From Patiriisocius marinistellae (GTDB lineage Bacteria; Bacteroidota; Bacteroidia; Flavobacteriales; Flavobacteriaceae): DNA of 64,000 bases. The DNA lies in assembly GCF_009014635.1 (NCBI RefSeq), contig NZ_BKCF01000001.1, positions 1,302,001 through 1,366,000 on the forward strand, given 5' to 3'. Position 1 is the stretch's first letter; every line of letters starts with the position of its first letter. Of this stretch, positions 38,562-47,086 are shown piece by piece. Made by a program: the position numbers and the translations under genes. The notes beneath the pieces are model-generated. The model was not told the origin of the DNA and did not search any database. It worked only from the letters and a program-made list of their open reading frames with translations.

Positions 38562-40325
38562 ATGGCAGAATCAGGAAAAGCATTTGATTTTAAATTATTT
38601 AGACGGTTGCTTGCGTTTACAAATGCATACCGGCTAATTTTCTACTTTGTGGCTTTTGCTGCGGTCGCAATGTCTATACTTGCTGTATTGAGACCATACC
38701 TTTTAAAGCGAACGGTGGATGATGCGTTTGTGCCACAAGATTCAAATTTATTAGTAATGTTTGTGTCACTCATGATAGGAGTGTTGCTTTTAGAGGTTCT
38801 TTTTCAATTTGCTTTCATCTATTACGCAAATTGGTTAGGGCAACATGTTATCAAAGATTTACGAGTAAAACTCTTTAAATTAATGACGAGTTTTAAGATG
38901 CAATATTATGATAAAAGTGCGGTAGGGAGGCTAACGACTAGAGCTGTAAATGATATAGAAACTATCTCTAGTATTTTTAGTCAGGGGTTGTTTATGATTA
39001 TTGCAGATTTACTTAAAATGGCAGCAATTGCTGGTTTTATGTTGTATCAAAGTTGGCGTTTATCTCTAATTGCTTTTGCGGTAATGCCTATAATAATTTA
39101 TGCAACTCGCATTTTCCAGCGAGCAATGAAGGTTGCTTTTGAAGAAGTAAGAAATCAGGTTGCAAATTTAAATGGGTTTGTACAAGAGCGGTTGACGGGA
39201 ATGAAAATTGTGCAAATTTTTGCAAGAGAAGATACCGAATATAAGCAGTTTGTTGCTATCAATGAAAAACACAAGAAGGCATGGGTTAAAACCGTATGGT
39301 ATAACTCTATATTTTTCCCAATTGCCGAAATGTCATCCTCAGTAGCTATCGGTTTGATTGTTTGGTTTGGAGGCCTTAACGCCGCTGAAGGTGGTGTAAT
39401 TACTTTAGGTTTAATCGTTGCTTTTATTGAATTAGCTCAAATGCTATTTAGACCCTTACGTCAAATAGCAGATAAGTTTAATTCGCTTCAAATGGGTATG
39501 GTTGCGGCAAATAGAGTGTTTGCAATTTTAGATACAAAATCACATATTGTTAACGAAGGTACAACTGAGTTAGATGTGACAAAAGGTGAAATTGAGTTTA
39601 AAAATGTACGTTTTGGGTATGTTGAAGGCGAAGAGGTGATCAAGGATATTTCATTTAAAGTAAATAGTGGTGAAACAATTGCAATTGTGGGGGCTACAGG
39701 TGCGGGGAAATCTACCATAATTAATTTATTAAATAGATTTTACGAGATAAATAGTGGGGAGATTTCTATTGATGGAACTTCGATTGACGAATATACCTTA
39801 GTCTCTCTTAGAAAGGAAATTGCTGTTGTATTACAAGATGTCTTTTTATTTGCAGACACTATTTTAAATAATATAACTTTAAATAATCCTGAAATTTCAG
39901 AAGCTGAAGTTAGAGCTGCTGCTAATGAGATTGGCGTGTCAAAATTTATAGACTCACTACCTGGTAAATTTCAATATAATGTTAAAGAACGAGGAGCGAT
40001 GTTGTCATCTGGACAGCGGCAATTAATCGCATTTTTAAGAGCGTATGTTAGCAAGCCGGGTATTTTAATTCTTGATGAAGCAACATCATCAGTAGATAGT
40101 TATTCTGAAGAAATGATACAAACCGCTACAGAAAAAATAACACAGGACCGAACTTCAATTGTGATAGCACACAGACTTGCAACTATTAAAAAAGCAGATA
40201 AAATACTAGTAATGGATGCTGGGCATATTGTTGAATCTGGTACGCACCAAGAGCTACTAAAAAAAGAAAATGGATATTATCGTAATCTTTACGAAGTCCA
40301 GTTTATGACTGAGGAGGCAATATAG
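38562..40325 (+). CDS. ABC transporter, fused permease and ATPase (MsbA-like exporter)
   Basis: A half-transporter of 587 residues that works as a dimer in the inner membrane. Six membrane helices occupy about residues 25-310 with the typical ABC_membrane pattern (VGRLTTRAVNDIETIS at the coupling loop). The ATPase half has Walker A IVGATGAGKSTI near 382, signature LSSGQRQ near 485 and Walker B ILILDEATSS, followed by the His switch IAHRL. The start MAESGKAFDFKLF at 38562 is preferred over an upstream in-frame TTG at 38547 inside a hairpin. The substrate, lipid or drug, is unknown. It overlaps the convergent DUF3667 gene by 37 bases. Confidence 0.93.
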   Translation: MAESGKAFDFKLFRRLLAFTNAYRLIFYFVAFAAVAMSILAVLRPYLLKRTVDDAFVPQDSNLLVMFVSLMIGVLLLEVLFQFAFIYYANWLGQHVIKDLRVKLFKLMTSFKMQYYDKSAVGRLTTRAVNDIETISSIFSQGLFMIIADLLKMAAIAGFMLYQSWRLSLIAFAVMPIIIYATRIFQRAMKVAFEEVRNQVANLNGFVQERLTGMKIVQIFAREDTEYKQFVAINEKHKKAWVKTVWYNSIFFPIAEMSSSVAIGLIVWFGGLNAAEGGVITLGLIVAFIELAQMLFRPLRQIADKFNSLQMGMVAANRVFAILDTKSHIVNEGTTELDVTKGEIEFKNVRFGYVEGEEVIKDISFKVNSGETIAIVGATGAGKSTIINLLNRFYEINSGEISIDGTSIDEYTLVSLRKEIAVVLQDVFLFADTILNNITLNNPEISEAEVRAAANEIGVSKFIDSLPGKFQYNVKERGAMLSSGQRQLIAFLRAYVSKPGILILDEATSSVDSYSEEMIQTATEKITQDRTSIVIAHRLATIKKADKILVMDAGHIVESGTHQELLKKENGYYRNLYEVQFMTEEAI

Positions 40326-41140
40326 CTTACAGCGTCTTTAGTTTCTTTAGGAGGAGGAAGGAAGTCTTTTAACTCAATAACTCCAATAAGTAATAATATA
40401 ACTATCACTATTACAGAAATAATCATATAAAAAACAAATCCTAAAGGGATGAATAAAAGTGTTTTCAAAACTATTTGTCCAAATGATAATTTGAAAATTC
40501 TTTTTAGAAAATACGCATAATAGATTACTTGAAGTAGCATTGAAGTAATCATTGCGTATTGGAAAACAGATTCAAAACTAACAGTAATAAAATAACCAAT
40601 AATTACAAATATTGATGCTTGCGAGTATCCATACATATTGAGGATAAGATGTTCCACAAAATTATATCTCCTTTTTACGATAAAAAGTAACCATGTTATT
40701 ATAGCAAAGAATGGTATAAAAGCAAAATAAAGTAATGATTGATATTCAAAAATTGCAGATTGAAATTTATTTACACTTGCTTTTTGCTCTTCATTTATAC
40801 TTGTTGCCATAGACATTCCGGCCTCAATAGATTCTGGAAAAAATTTTTGAGCGACGAAATAGAAAAAAGTTGTAAGTGTAATTGCAATTGTAAAGTATCC
40901 AAACGGATTAATATATTTTTTTCGAACACCGTTAATATAACCACAAACAACTGCTTCAGGTTCTTTAAACAAATCAACAAACGTTCGCAACGGTCTGTTT
41001 GCATCGATGCTAAAAAAATTCTCCTTTACTTCAGAAATAAAAAAACCATTTGTAAGGCGCTGTTCAATGACTTTCGCCCCGCACTCATTACAAAACTTAT
41101 CGTTTTCTGAAAGCTGCTTTTCGCAATTCTTACATTTCAT
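40289..41140 (-). CDS. DUF3667 membrane protein with zinc ribbon
   Basis: A 283-residue protein. The N-terminal zinc ribbon has two Cys pairs (CKNCEKQL and CNECGAK). Next comes a conserved cytoplasmic stretch with SIDANRPLRTFVDLFKEPEAVV and YINPFGYFTIAI, typical of DUF3667. Five or so membrane helices follow from about residue 85. Function unknown. It starts four bases after the cdaA stop, so it belongs to the folP-cdaA run, and its 3' end overlaps the convergent ABC exporter gene. Confidence 0.87.
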   Translation of the reverse strand: MKCKNCEKQLSENDKFCNECGAKVIEQRLTNGFFISEVKENFFSIDANRPLRTFVDLFKEPEAVVCGYINGVRKKYINPFGYFTIAITLTTFFYFVAQKFFPESIEAGMSMATSINEEQKASVNKFQSAIFEYQSLLYFAFIPFFAIITWLLFIVKRRYNFVEHLILNMYGYSQASIFVIIGYFITVSFESVFQYAMITSMLLQVIYYAYFLKRIFKLSFGQIVLKTLLFIPLGFVFYMIISVIVIVILLLIGVIELKDFLPPPKETKDAVSYIASSVINWTS

Positions 41141-41144
41141 TTTA

Positions 41145-41927
41145 TTATTGCATTAAGTCATTGTTGATAATAGTGGTAAGTTCTTCGATGGTTTCGTAGA
41201 GTACAAAATCGCCATCTTTTAAGTAAGATATTTGTCCATTTTCTTCTGATACTACTAAACATACCGCATCACTCTTTTCTGAAACTCCCACGGCAGCACG
41301 ATGCCTTAAACCAAAACGTAATGGAATACTTCTATCGTTTGAAACAGGTAGAATAACACGTGTAGCAGTAATTTTATTCCCCTCAATTAACATAGCCCCA
41401 TCATGTAATGGACTATTTTTATAAAATATACTTTCAATTATAGGTTGATTTACTTCTACATCCATTTCATCTCCACTAGATTTTACAAAATCGAGGCTAT
41501 TATTACGTTTGATAACAATAAGAGCTCCAGTATTAGAGTTTGACATTTTCACACAAGCCTCAATGATTGGGGTTATTTCGGTTACAGCGATGCTGTCTTT
41601 TGAGATAGATTTAAATTGTTTAAAAATCCTTCTTATATTAAATTGAGTTGATCCTAGCATTAATAAAAACTTTCTTATTTCCTGCTGAAATACTACAATC
41701 AAAGCAAACATACCTACGCCCAAGAAACCACCTAGTATTTTACTAAGCATTTCCATTTCTAACAAATCTGTCAACCACCAGATTCCATAAATTATTACAA
41801 TACCAATAAATATATTAATGGCAACTGTACCTTTTACAAGGCGATATAAATAATAAAGGAGGCCAGCAACAAGGAATATGTCAATGGCATCAATGATTCT
41901 AAAATCAGTAAATTCTATAAAATCCAA
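41145..41927 (-). CDS. cdaA: Diadenylate cyclase CdaA
   Basis: This enzyme makes c-di-AMP from two ATP. The 260-residue protein has three N-terminal membrane segments (about 12-85) and a DisA_N cyclase domain. The DGA motif is in SPLHDGAMLI near residue 175 and the RHR motif in LRFGLRHRAAVGVSEKSDA near 205. This is the membrane CdaA type; the YbbR partner CdaR of Firmicutes is not adjacent. It lies 38 bases after folP and four bases before the DUF3667 gene. c-di-AMP controls potassium and wall homeostasis elsewhere; its targets here are unknown. Confidence 0.95.
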   Translation of the reverse strand: MDFIEFTDFRIIDAIDIFLVAGLLYYLYRLVKGTVAINIFIGIVIIYGIWWLTDLLEMEMLSKILGGFLGVGMFALIVVFQQEIRKFLLMLGSTQFNIRRIFKQFKSISKDSIAVTEITPIIEACVKMSNSNTGALIVIKRNNSLDFVKSSGDEMDVEVNQPIIESIFYKNSPLHDGAMLIEGNKITATRVILPVSNDRSIPLRFGLRHRAAVGVSEKSDAVCLVVSEENGQISYLKDGDFVLYETIEELTTIINNDLMQ

Positions 41928-41965
41928 ATGGGGTTGTTTTTTTACTAAGGTTTAAAAATACAATT

Positions 41966-42802
41966 TTATAATTGATGTTTGTTTAGTTGATGATTCAGTT
42001 TTATACATTCCATCGCCTCTTTAACATCATGTACGCGCAATATACTAGCACCTTTTTGAAGTGCCACCATATTTAAAGCTGTGGTTCCGTTTAGTGCTTC
42101 GGTAGGTTCGGTTTTAAGTGTTTTGTAAATCATCGATTTTCTTGAAACTCCAGCTAAAATGGGTAAATCTAAATGTTTAAATAGCTCAAGAGAATTCATT
42201 AATTCAAAACTTTGAGCAGCAGTTTTTGAAAAACCAAAACCAGGATCAACAATTATATCGTTAATATTATGACTTCGTGCTTCGGCAATTCTTTGCGAAA
42301 AATAGAACAAAACTTCTTTGGTAATATTTTTATAATCTGTTTCGGTTTTCATCGTTTGTGGTGTCCCTCTCATGTGCATTAAAATATAGGGAACTTGGTA
42401 ACGAGCTACGGTGTTATACATTTCAGCATCTAAAAGACCGCCAGAAATATCATTCACAATACAGGCGCCAGCTTCAATGGCTGCGCTCGCAACATTGCTT
42501 CTAAAGGTATCAATAGAAATTAACGCCTCTGGAAATTCATCAATGATGGCTTTGATTGCAGGAATCACTCTTTCAATTTCTTCGGAAGCCGAAATGTCAC
42601 TAGCATTAGGCCTTGAGCTATAACCGCCTATATCTAAAAACGTGGCGCCCTCGCCCAGCATTTTAGTAGCTTGTGCAATGATGGGTCTAATGGATGTAGT
42701 ATTTCCGCCGTCATAAAAGCTATCTGGCGTAACATTAATTATACCCATCACGTGTGGCATAGACATGTCAATTAACGTACCTTTACAGTTGATTGTTTGC
42801 AA
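41966..42802 (-). CDS. folP: Dihydropteroate synthase
   Basis: FolP joins p-aminobenzoate to the pterin pyrophosphate in folate synthesis and is the sulfonamide target. The 278-residue TIM barrel has MGIINVTPDSFYDGG near residue 20, LDIGGYSSRPNA near 57, IVDPGFGFSKTAAQS near 186 and the C-terminal RVHDVKEA. Its start is 52 bases from the divergent DUF1599 gene. It is first in a run with cdaA and DUF3667. Confidence 0.96.
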   Translation of the reverse strand: MQTINCKGTLIDMSMPHVMGIINVTPDSFYDGGNTTSIRPIIAQATKMLGEGATFLDIGGYSSRPNASDISASEEIERVIPAIKAIIDEFPEALISIDTFRSNVASAAIEAGACIVNDISGGLLDAEMYNTVARYQVPYILMHMRGTPQTMKTETDYKNITKEVLFYFSQRIAEARSHNINDIIVDPGFGFSKTAAQSFELMNSLELFKHLDLPILAGVSRKSMIYKTLKTEPTEALNGTTALNMVALQKGASILRVHDVKEAMECIKLNHQLNKHQL

Positions 42803-42854
42803 TTTTTATAATTGATTTATTTCCACGAAATTTACGCAAAATCTTACACTTACT

Positions 42855-43400
42855 ATGGCAGATACGTCTAAACAATACAATGCAATTATTGAAACCTGCA
42901 GAGCGCTCTTTATCAATAAAATGAAAGATTATGGGAGTGCGTGGCGTATTTTAAGATTACCATCCTTAACAGACCAGATCTTTATTAAAGCTCAACGTAT
43001 AAGAGGCTTGCAACAAAATAAAGAGCAACGTGTGGATGAAGGCCAAGTAAGTGAGTTTATAGGCATTATCAACTATTCTATAATGGCATTAATTCAATTA
43101 GAAAAAGGTGTTGTTGAGCAACCAGATTTGGCATTAGAAGAAGCAGTCCAGATGTATGATGAGCACGTTGCAGTTACTAAACAATTAATGCTCGATAAAA
43201 ATCATGACTATGGCGAAGCGTGGCGAGATATGCGTGTAAGTAGCTTAACAGATTTAATTTTACAAAAACTACTTCGCGTTAAGCAAATTGAGGACAATCA
43301 AGGGAAAACACTTGTGAGTGAAGGTATTGATGCTAATTACCAAGATATGATTAACTATGCGGTGTTCGCGATGATACATTTAGAAATTGATGTTAAATAG
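42855..43400 (+). CDS. DUF1599 protein with duplicated domain
   Basis: A 181-residue soluble protein made of two related halves of about 80-90 residues. Each half has a core of the form K.(K/H)DYG.AWR and a following segment on tight turns: NKMKDYGSAWRILRLPSLTDQI and KNHDYGEAWRDMRVSSLTDLI. Each half then ends in an INY(S/A)..A.I.LE helix. DUF1599 is linked to nucleotide modification in bacteriophages, but in Bacteroidetes genomes it is a chromosomal gene next to folP. Its function is not known. BT_3928-like follows 49 bases downstream. Confidence 0.88.
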   Translation: MADTSKQYNAIIETCRALFINKMKDYGSAWRILRLPSLTDQIFIKAQRIRGLQQNKEQRVDEGQVSEFIGIINYSIMALIQLEKGVVEQPDLALEEAVQMYDEHVAVTKQLMLDKNHDYGEAWRDMRVSSLTDLILQKLLRVKQIEDNQGKTLVSEGIDANYQDMINYAVFAMIHLEIDVK

Positions 43401-43449
43401 GTTATATGTTTTCTGCTGAAATATTAAAGACATTAAAAAGTAAGAGTTT

Positions 43450-45117
43450 ATGAAAGTACTAATAGGATTTGCAAGAATATTTGTTGGAGTTTTATTCATC
43501 ATTAGTGGGTTAATAAAATTAAATGACCCTGTTGGGTTTTCATTTAAATTAGGAGATTATTTTGCCCCAGAGGTTTTAAACTTAGAATTTCTAGTACCAT
43601 TTGCATTATTAATTGCAATCGTAGTTGTGATATTTGAAGTACTACTTGGAGTAATGTTGATTGTGGGATATGCAAAGAAATTTACGCTGTGGAGTTTGCT
43701 AATTTTAATAGTAGGCTTTACATTTCTCACATTTTACTCCGCTTACTTTAATAAAGTAACAGATTGTGGATGTTTTGGAGATGCTTTAAAACTAACCCCT
43801 TGGCAGTCTTTTTACAAGGATATTGTATTACTTGTTTTAATTTTGATATTGTTCGCTGGGCGTAAGCATATACAACCATTTTTCACAAAATTTACTCGTA
43901 GTATTATAGTGTTTATAGCCTTTGTATTATGCATGTGGTTAGGGTATCATGTGTTATCTCACTTACCAGTAGTAGATTTTAGAGCATACAAAGTAGGTGC
44001 AAATATTAAAGAAGGAATGGAAACTCCGCCAGATGCGCTTCCCCCATTAATTCAATATAATTGGGAATATGATATAAACGGAAAAAGTGAAATAATTTCA
44101 AACACCACAGGACAAGATCCACAGCCAGCAGGAGGGACGATGGTGGGCGTAACTACAGAGTTTTTACGCGAACCTTACGAACCACCAGTGCATGATTTTT
44201 CTATGGAAAGGGAAGGTGAAGATTATACTGAAACTTTTCTAGCAGAAGAAAATTTAATAGCAGTAATCGCATACAATCTAGATAATACAGAGAAAGATGG
44301 TTTCTTACCTATTAGGAAAATTACTAATGAAGCCATAAAAAATGGATATAAAGTTATTGGACTTTCTGCATCTTCACAAGAGGAGACTGAGAAATTGGTG
44401 GAGTTATACGGTTTGAACTTTAAATTTTATTTCTGCGATATGACTACGCTAAAAACAATTGTGAGAAGTAATCCTGGAATAGTGTCACTTGAAAAAGGAA
44501 CAATTGTCCAAAAATTACATTTCAATGACGCGGCAGATTTAAGATTAAAACAATTAGATGGAGCAATTCCCAACCTAGATTTTGATTTAAAAAAACGCCT
44601 TGATAGTATAGCTATTCTAGATCAAAAATATCGTAAATTAATGCAACATGAAGGTGCAAATTTGGACAGCCTTTGGAAAATGCAAGAAGTAATTGATGCT
44701 TCAAACATACAATTTGTTGAAAAGTATTTTGATACAAAAGGATATCCCGGAAAAAGCGTTGTAGGAGAGCCTTCTAATAATGCAGCATGGTATGTTCTAC
44801 AACACAATCCAGATAGAATCCCAGAGTATTTGCCAATGATTAAAAAAGCAGGTGAAGCTGGTGAAATTTCATTTCGTTTAGTGGCGATGATGGAAGACCG
44901 TTATTTAATGGGTGAAGAAAAACCCCAAATATATGGTACGCAAGGAGGCACACTACCTGATGGTACAAACTACATTTGGCCAATTGAAAACCCAGAAACT
45001 GTAAATGAGCGTCGTGTAAAAGCGGGTTATACACAGACTATTGAAGCCTATGCAAAATTACTTTTTGGTGAAGATTTTGAGTATAAAGCACTCACCATCG
45101 ATGAGATAAAAAAATAA
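43450..45117 (+). CDS. BT_3928-like membrane protein: DoxX/MauE module plus thioredoxin-like domain
   Basis: A 555-residue inner-membrane protein. Four membrane helices (about 1-170, with FARIFVGVLFIISGLIKLNDPVGF and VTDCGCFGDALKL) form a MauE/DoxX-like module. The CGCFGD cysteines are typical of methylamine-utilisation-like oxidoreductase partners. A periplasmic region (about 175-555) contains a thioredoxin-fold-like segment (FLAEENLIAVIAYNLDNT, VIGLSASSQEETEKLVELYGL) without an obvious CxxC. The function in redox or folding is inferred. The following permease starts three bases after the stop. Confidence 0.82.
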   Translation: MKVLIGFARIFVGVLFIISGLIKLNDPVGFSFKLGDYFAPEVLNLEFLVPFALLIAIVVVIFEVLLGVMLIVGYAKKFTLWSLLILIVGFTFLTFYSAYFNKVTDCGCFGDALKLTPWQSFYKDIVLLVLILILFAGRKHIQPFFTKFTRSIIVFIAFVLCMWLGYHVLSHLPVVDFRAYKVGANIKEGMETPPDALPPLIQYNWEYDINGKSEIISNTTGQDPQPAGGTMVGVTTEFLREPYEPPVHDFSMEREGEDYTETFLAEENLIAVIAYNLDNTEKDGFLPIRKITNEAIKNGYKVIGLSASSQEETEKLVELYGLNFKFYFCDMTTLKTIVRSNPGIVSLEKGTIVQKLHFNDAADLRLKQLDGAIPNLDFDLKKRLDSIAILDQKYRKLMQHEGANLDSLWKMQEVIDASNIQFVEKYFDTKGYPGKSVVGEPSNNAAWYVLQHNPDRIPEYLPMIKKAGEAGEISFRLVAMMEDRYLMGEEKPQIYGTQGGTLPDGTNYIWPIENPETVNERRVKAGYTQTIEAYAKLLFGEDFEYKALTIDEIKK

Positions 45118-45120
45118 GCT

Positions 45121-46194
45121 TTGGGACGATACGTACTTCAAAAAATAGGCTATGCGTTACTCACGCTTTTTGGGGTTGTTACGGTTATTTTTATGTTATT
45201 CGCAATGTTGCCAGATGATCCAGCAAAAATGATGCTTGGTCAAAATCAAAACGCGGAGCAAATAGCAATGGTGAAAAAAAAGTATGGTCTTGATAAATCC
45301 ATAGGGACTCAATATTTATTGTACCTTAATGATTTGTCACCTATTTCATTTCACAGTAATACTAAGAGTGATTACACTTTTTTAGCACCAAACAAATACA
45401 GTGCAACTACGCTTTTTAACTTCGGAAATGTGACTACCGTTTTAAAGTTTCCATATTTGAGAGAGTCGTTTCAAAAAAGTGGAAAAAAAGTAAGCTCCGT
45501 TATTGCCGAAACATTGCCTAACACATTTATACTTGCTATCTCATCTATTACAATTGCAATGATACTTGGTGTGTTGCTAGGGATTATTTCGGTGCTTTTT
45601 AAGGATGGGTGGATTGACAAAATGATACAATTAGTAAGCACTTTTGGGATGAGCGTGCCTTCTTTTTTTAGCGCCATATTATTCGCATGGTTTTTCGGGT
45701 ATTTATTACACAAATACACCGGACTTAATATGACAGGGAGCTTATATGAAGTTGATGACTTTGGCGAAGGAAAATACATTCAATTAAAAAATTTAATTTT
45801 GCCCGCTATAGTTTTAGGAATACGACCACTTGCAGTAGTAAGTCAATTAATGCGTAACTCATTACTTGAAGTTTTAAACCAAGATTACATACGCACGGCA
45901 AAAGCAAAAGGATTATCAATGCCTAAAATTATTAGAAAACACGCATTAAAAAATGCATTAAACCCAGTTGTAACAGCTATATCTGGTTGGTTTGCATCAA
46001 TGCTCGCAGGAGCAGTATTTGTTGAGTTTATCTTTGGTTGGAATGGTATGGGGAAGGAGATTGTAGATGCGTTAAATAAAAGTGACCTGCCAATTATAAT
46101 GGGAATGGTACTTGTCATCGCTACATTGTTTATAATTATCAATATTTTTGTAGATATTATTTATGGGTTGTTAGACCCTAAGATTAGTAGGTAG
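45121..46194 (+). CDS. ABC transporter permease, DppB/OppB-like, TTG start
   Basis: A 357-residue inner-membrane permease of the BPD_transp_1 family with about six helices. It has the N-terminal FGVVTVIFMLFAMLPDDPAKMMLG typical of DppB, and the EAA-type loop RTAKAKGLSMPKIIRKHALKNA near residue 260. The start is TTG at 45121, three bases after the upstream stop; GRYVLQKIGYALLTLFG follows directly. No ATPase, second permease or binding protein is nearby, so it is an orphan subunit. It contains a CTTCGGAAAT word at 45420. Confidence 0.9.
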   Translation: MGRYVLQKIGYALLTLFGVVTVIFMLFAMLPDDPAKMMLGQNQNAEQIAMVKKKYGLDKSIGTQYLLYLNDLSPISFHSNTKSDYTFLAPNKYSATTLFNFGNVTTVLKFPYLRESFQKSGKKVSSVIAETLPNTFILAISSITIAMILGVLLGIISVLFKDGWIDKMIQLVSTFGMSVPSFFSAILFAWFFGYLLHKYTGLNMTGSLYEVDDFGEGKYIQLKNLILPAIVLGIRPLAVVSQLMRNSLLEVLNQDYIRTAKAKGLSMPKIIRKHALKNALNPVVTAISGWFASMLAGAVFVEFIFGWNGMGKEIVDALNKSDLPIIMGMVLVIATLFIIINIFVDIIYGLLDPKISR

Positions 46195-46284
46195 CTTTAA
46201 TAAAAAAGACCACTTTGCTAAAAGAGTAAAGAAGTAAGAATTAAAAGTAAATATTTAAGATTTAAGAAATATAATTAAAAGATA

Positions 46285-46298
46285 CCCGCCTACGCGGG
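46285..46298. repeat. Short G+C-rich hairpin just before tpiA
   Basis: CCCGC CTAC GCGGG, a perfect five-base-pair stem with a four-base loop in otherwise AT-rich DNA. It ends eight bases before the preferred tpiA start at 46307, where it could affect ribosome access. It resembles 38541-38552. Confidence 0.6.
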
Positions 46299-46306
46299 CA
46301 ATGAAT

Positions 46307-47056
46307 ATGAGAAACAAAATAGTAGCAGGAAACTGGAAAATGAATTGCGATATTTCGCAAACGTATGAATTGCTTGATGAGTTAAAAGATAGTGAACTAC
46401 CTGAAGATGTTACTGTTATTGTGACACCACCTTTTACAAGTTTACAGAGCGCAAACCAAGCCCTTGTAGATAGTGATATTATTGTAGCTGCACAAAATAT
46501 GCATCAAGCCGCAAACGGTGCTTTTACTGGTGAGGTGTCTGCAGCCATGTTAAATGGTGTAGGGATTGATACCGTAATTTTAGGCCACAGTGAACGTCGT
46601 GCTATGTTTTGGGAAACTAATGAAATCCTTGCTGCAAAGGTAAATACTGCCTTAGAAAATGAAATGACGGCAATTTTTTGTTTTGGAGAAGAGCTAGGAG
46701 ATAGAAAAAGTGACAACCATTTTAACATAGTTAAAGAGCAATTACAAGAAGGGTTATTTCATATAAAGGCTGAAAACTGGGAGTCAATAGTGTTAGCTTA
46801 TGAGCCTGTTTGGGCAATAGGTACAGGTGAAACTGCAAGTCCAGAGCAAGCACAAGAAATGCATAAGTATGTAAGAGGACTCGTTGCTGATATCTTCGGA
46901 AATGAGGTGGCTAAAAGTGTTTCTATTCTTTATGGCGGTAGTGTTAACCCTGCTAATGCTAAAGAAATCTTTGGGCAAGAGGATGTCGATGGAGGATTAA
47001 TTGGGGGAGCAGCACTTAAAGCTGAAGATTTTATTGCGATTGTAAATTCATTTTAA
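46307..47056 (+). CDS. tpiA: Triosephosphate isomerase
   Basis: TpiA interconverts dihydroxyacetone phosphate and glyceraldehyde 3-phosphate. The 249-residue TIM barrel begins with MRNKIVAGNWKMN at 46307; an in-frame ATG two codons earlier at 46301 is the alternative. The substrate Lys is in GNWKMN, the catalytic His in ILGHSERRAMF near residue 95, the catalytic Glu in VLAYEPVWAIGTG near 168, and the phosphate loop in YGGSVNPANAKE. A CTTCGGAAAT word lies at 46894. Confidence 0.97.
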   Translation: MRNKIVAGNWKMNCDISQTYELLDELKDSELPEDVTVIVTPPFTSLQSANQALVDSDIIVAAQNMHQAANGAFTGEVSAAMLNGVGIDTVILGHSERRAMFWETNEILAAKVNTALENEMTAIFCFGEELGDRKSDNHFNIVKEQLQEGLFHIKAENWESIVLAYEPVWAIGTGETASPEQAQEMHKYVRGLVADIFGNEVAKSVSILYGGSVNPANAKEIFGQEDVDGGLIGGAALKAEDFIAIVNSF

Positions 47057-47086
47057 ATAAGTACCACCCTTAATATTTCCGAAGTT

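Noticed and set aside
40739-41110. 123-codon plus-strand frame over the DUF3667 gene
   Set aside because: Antisense shadow; Cys- and Lys-rich composition with no domain.
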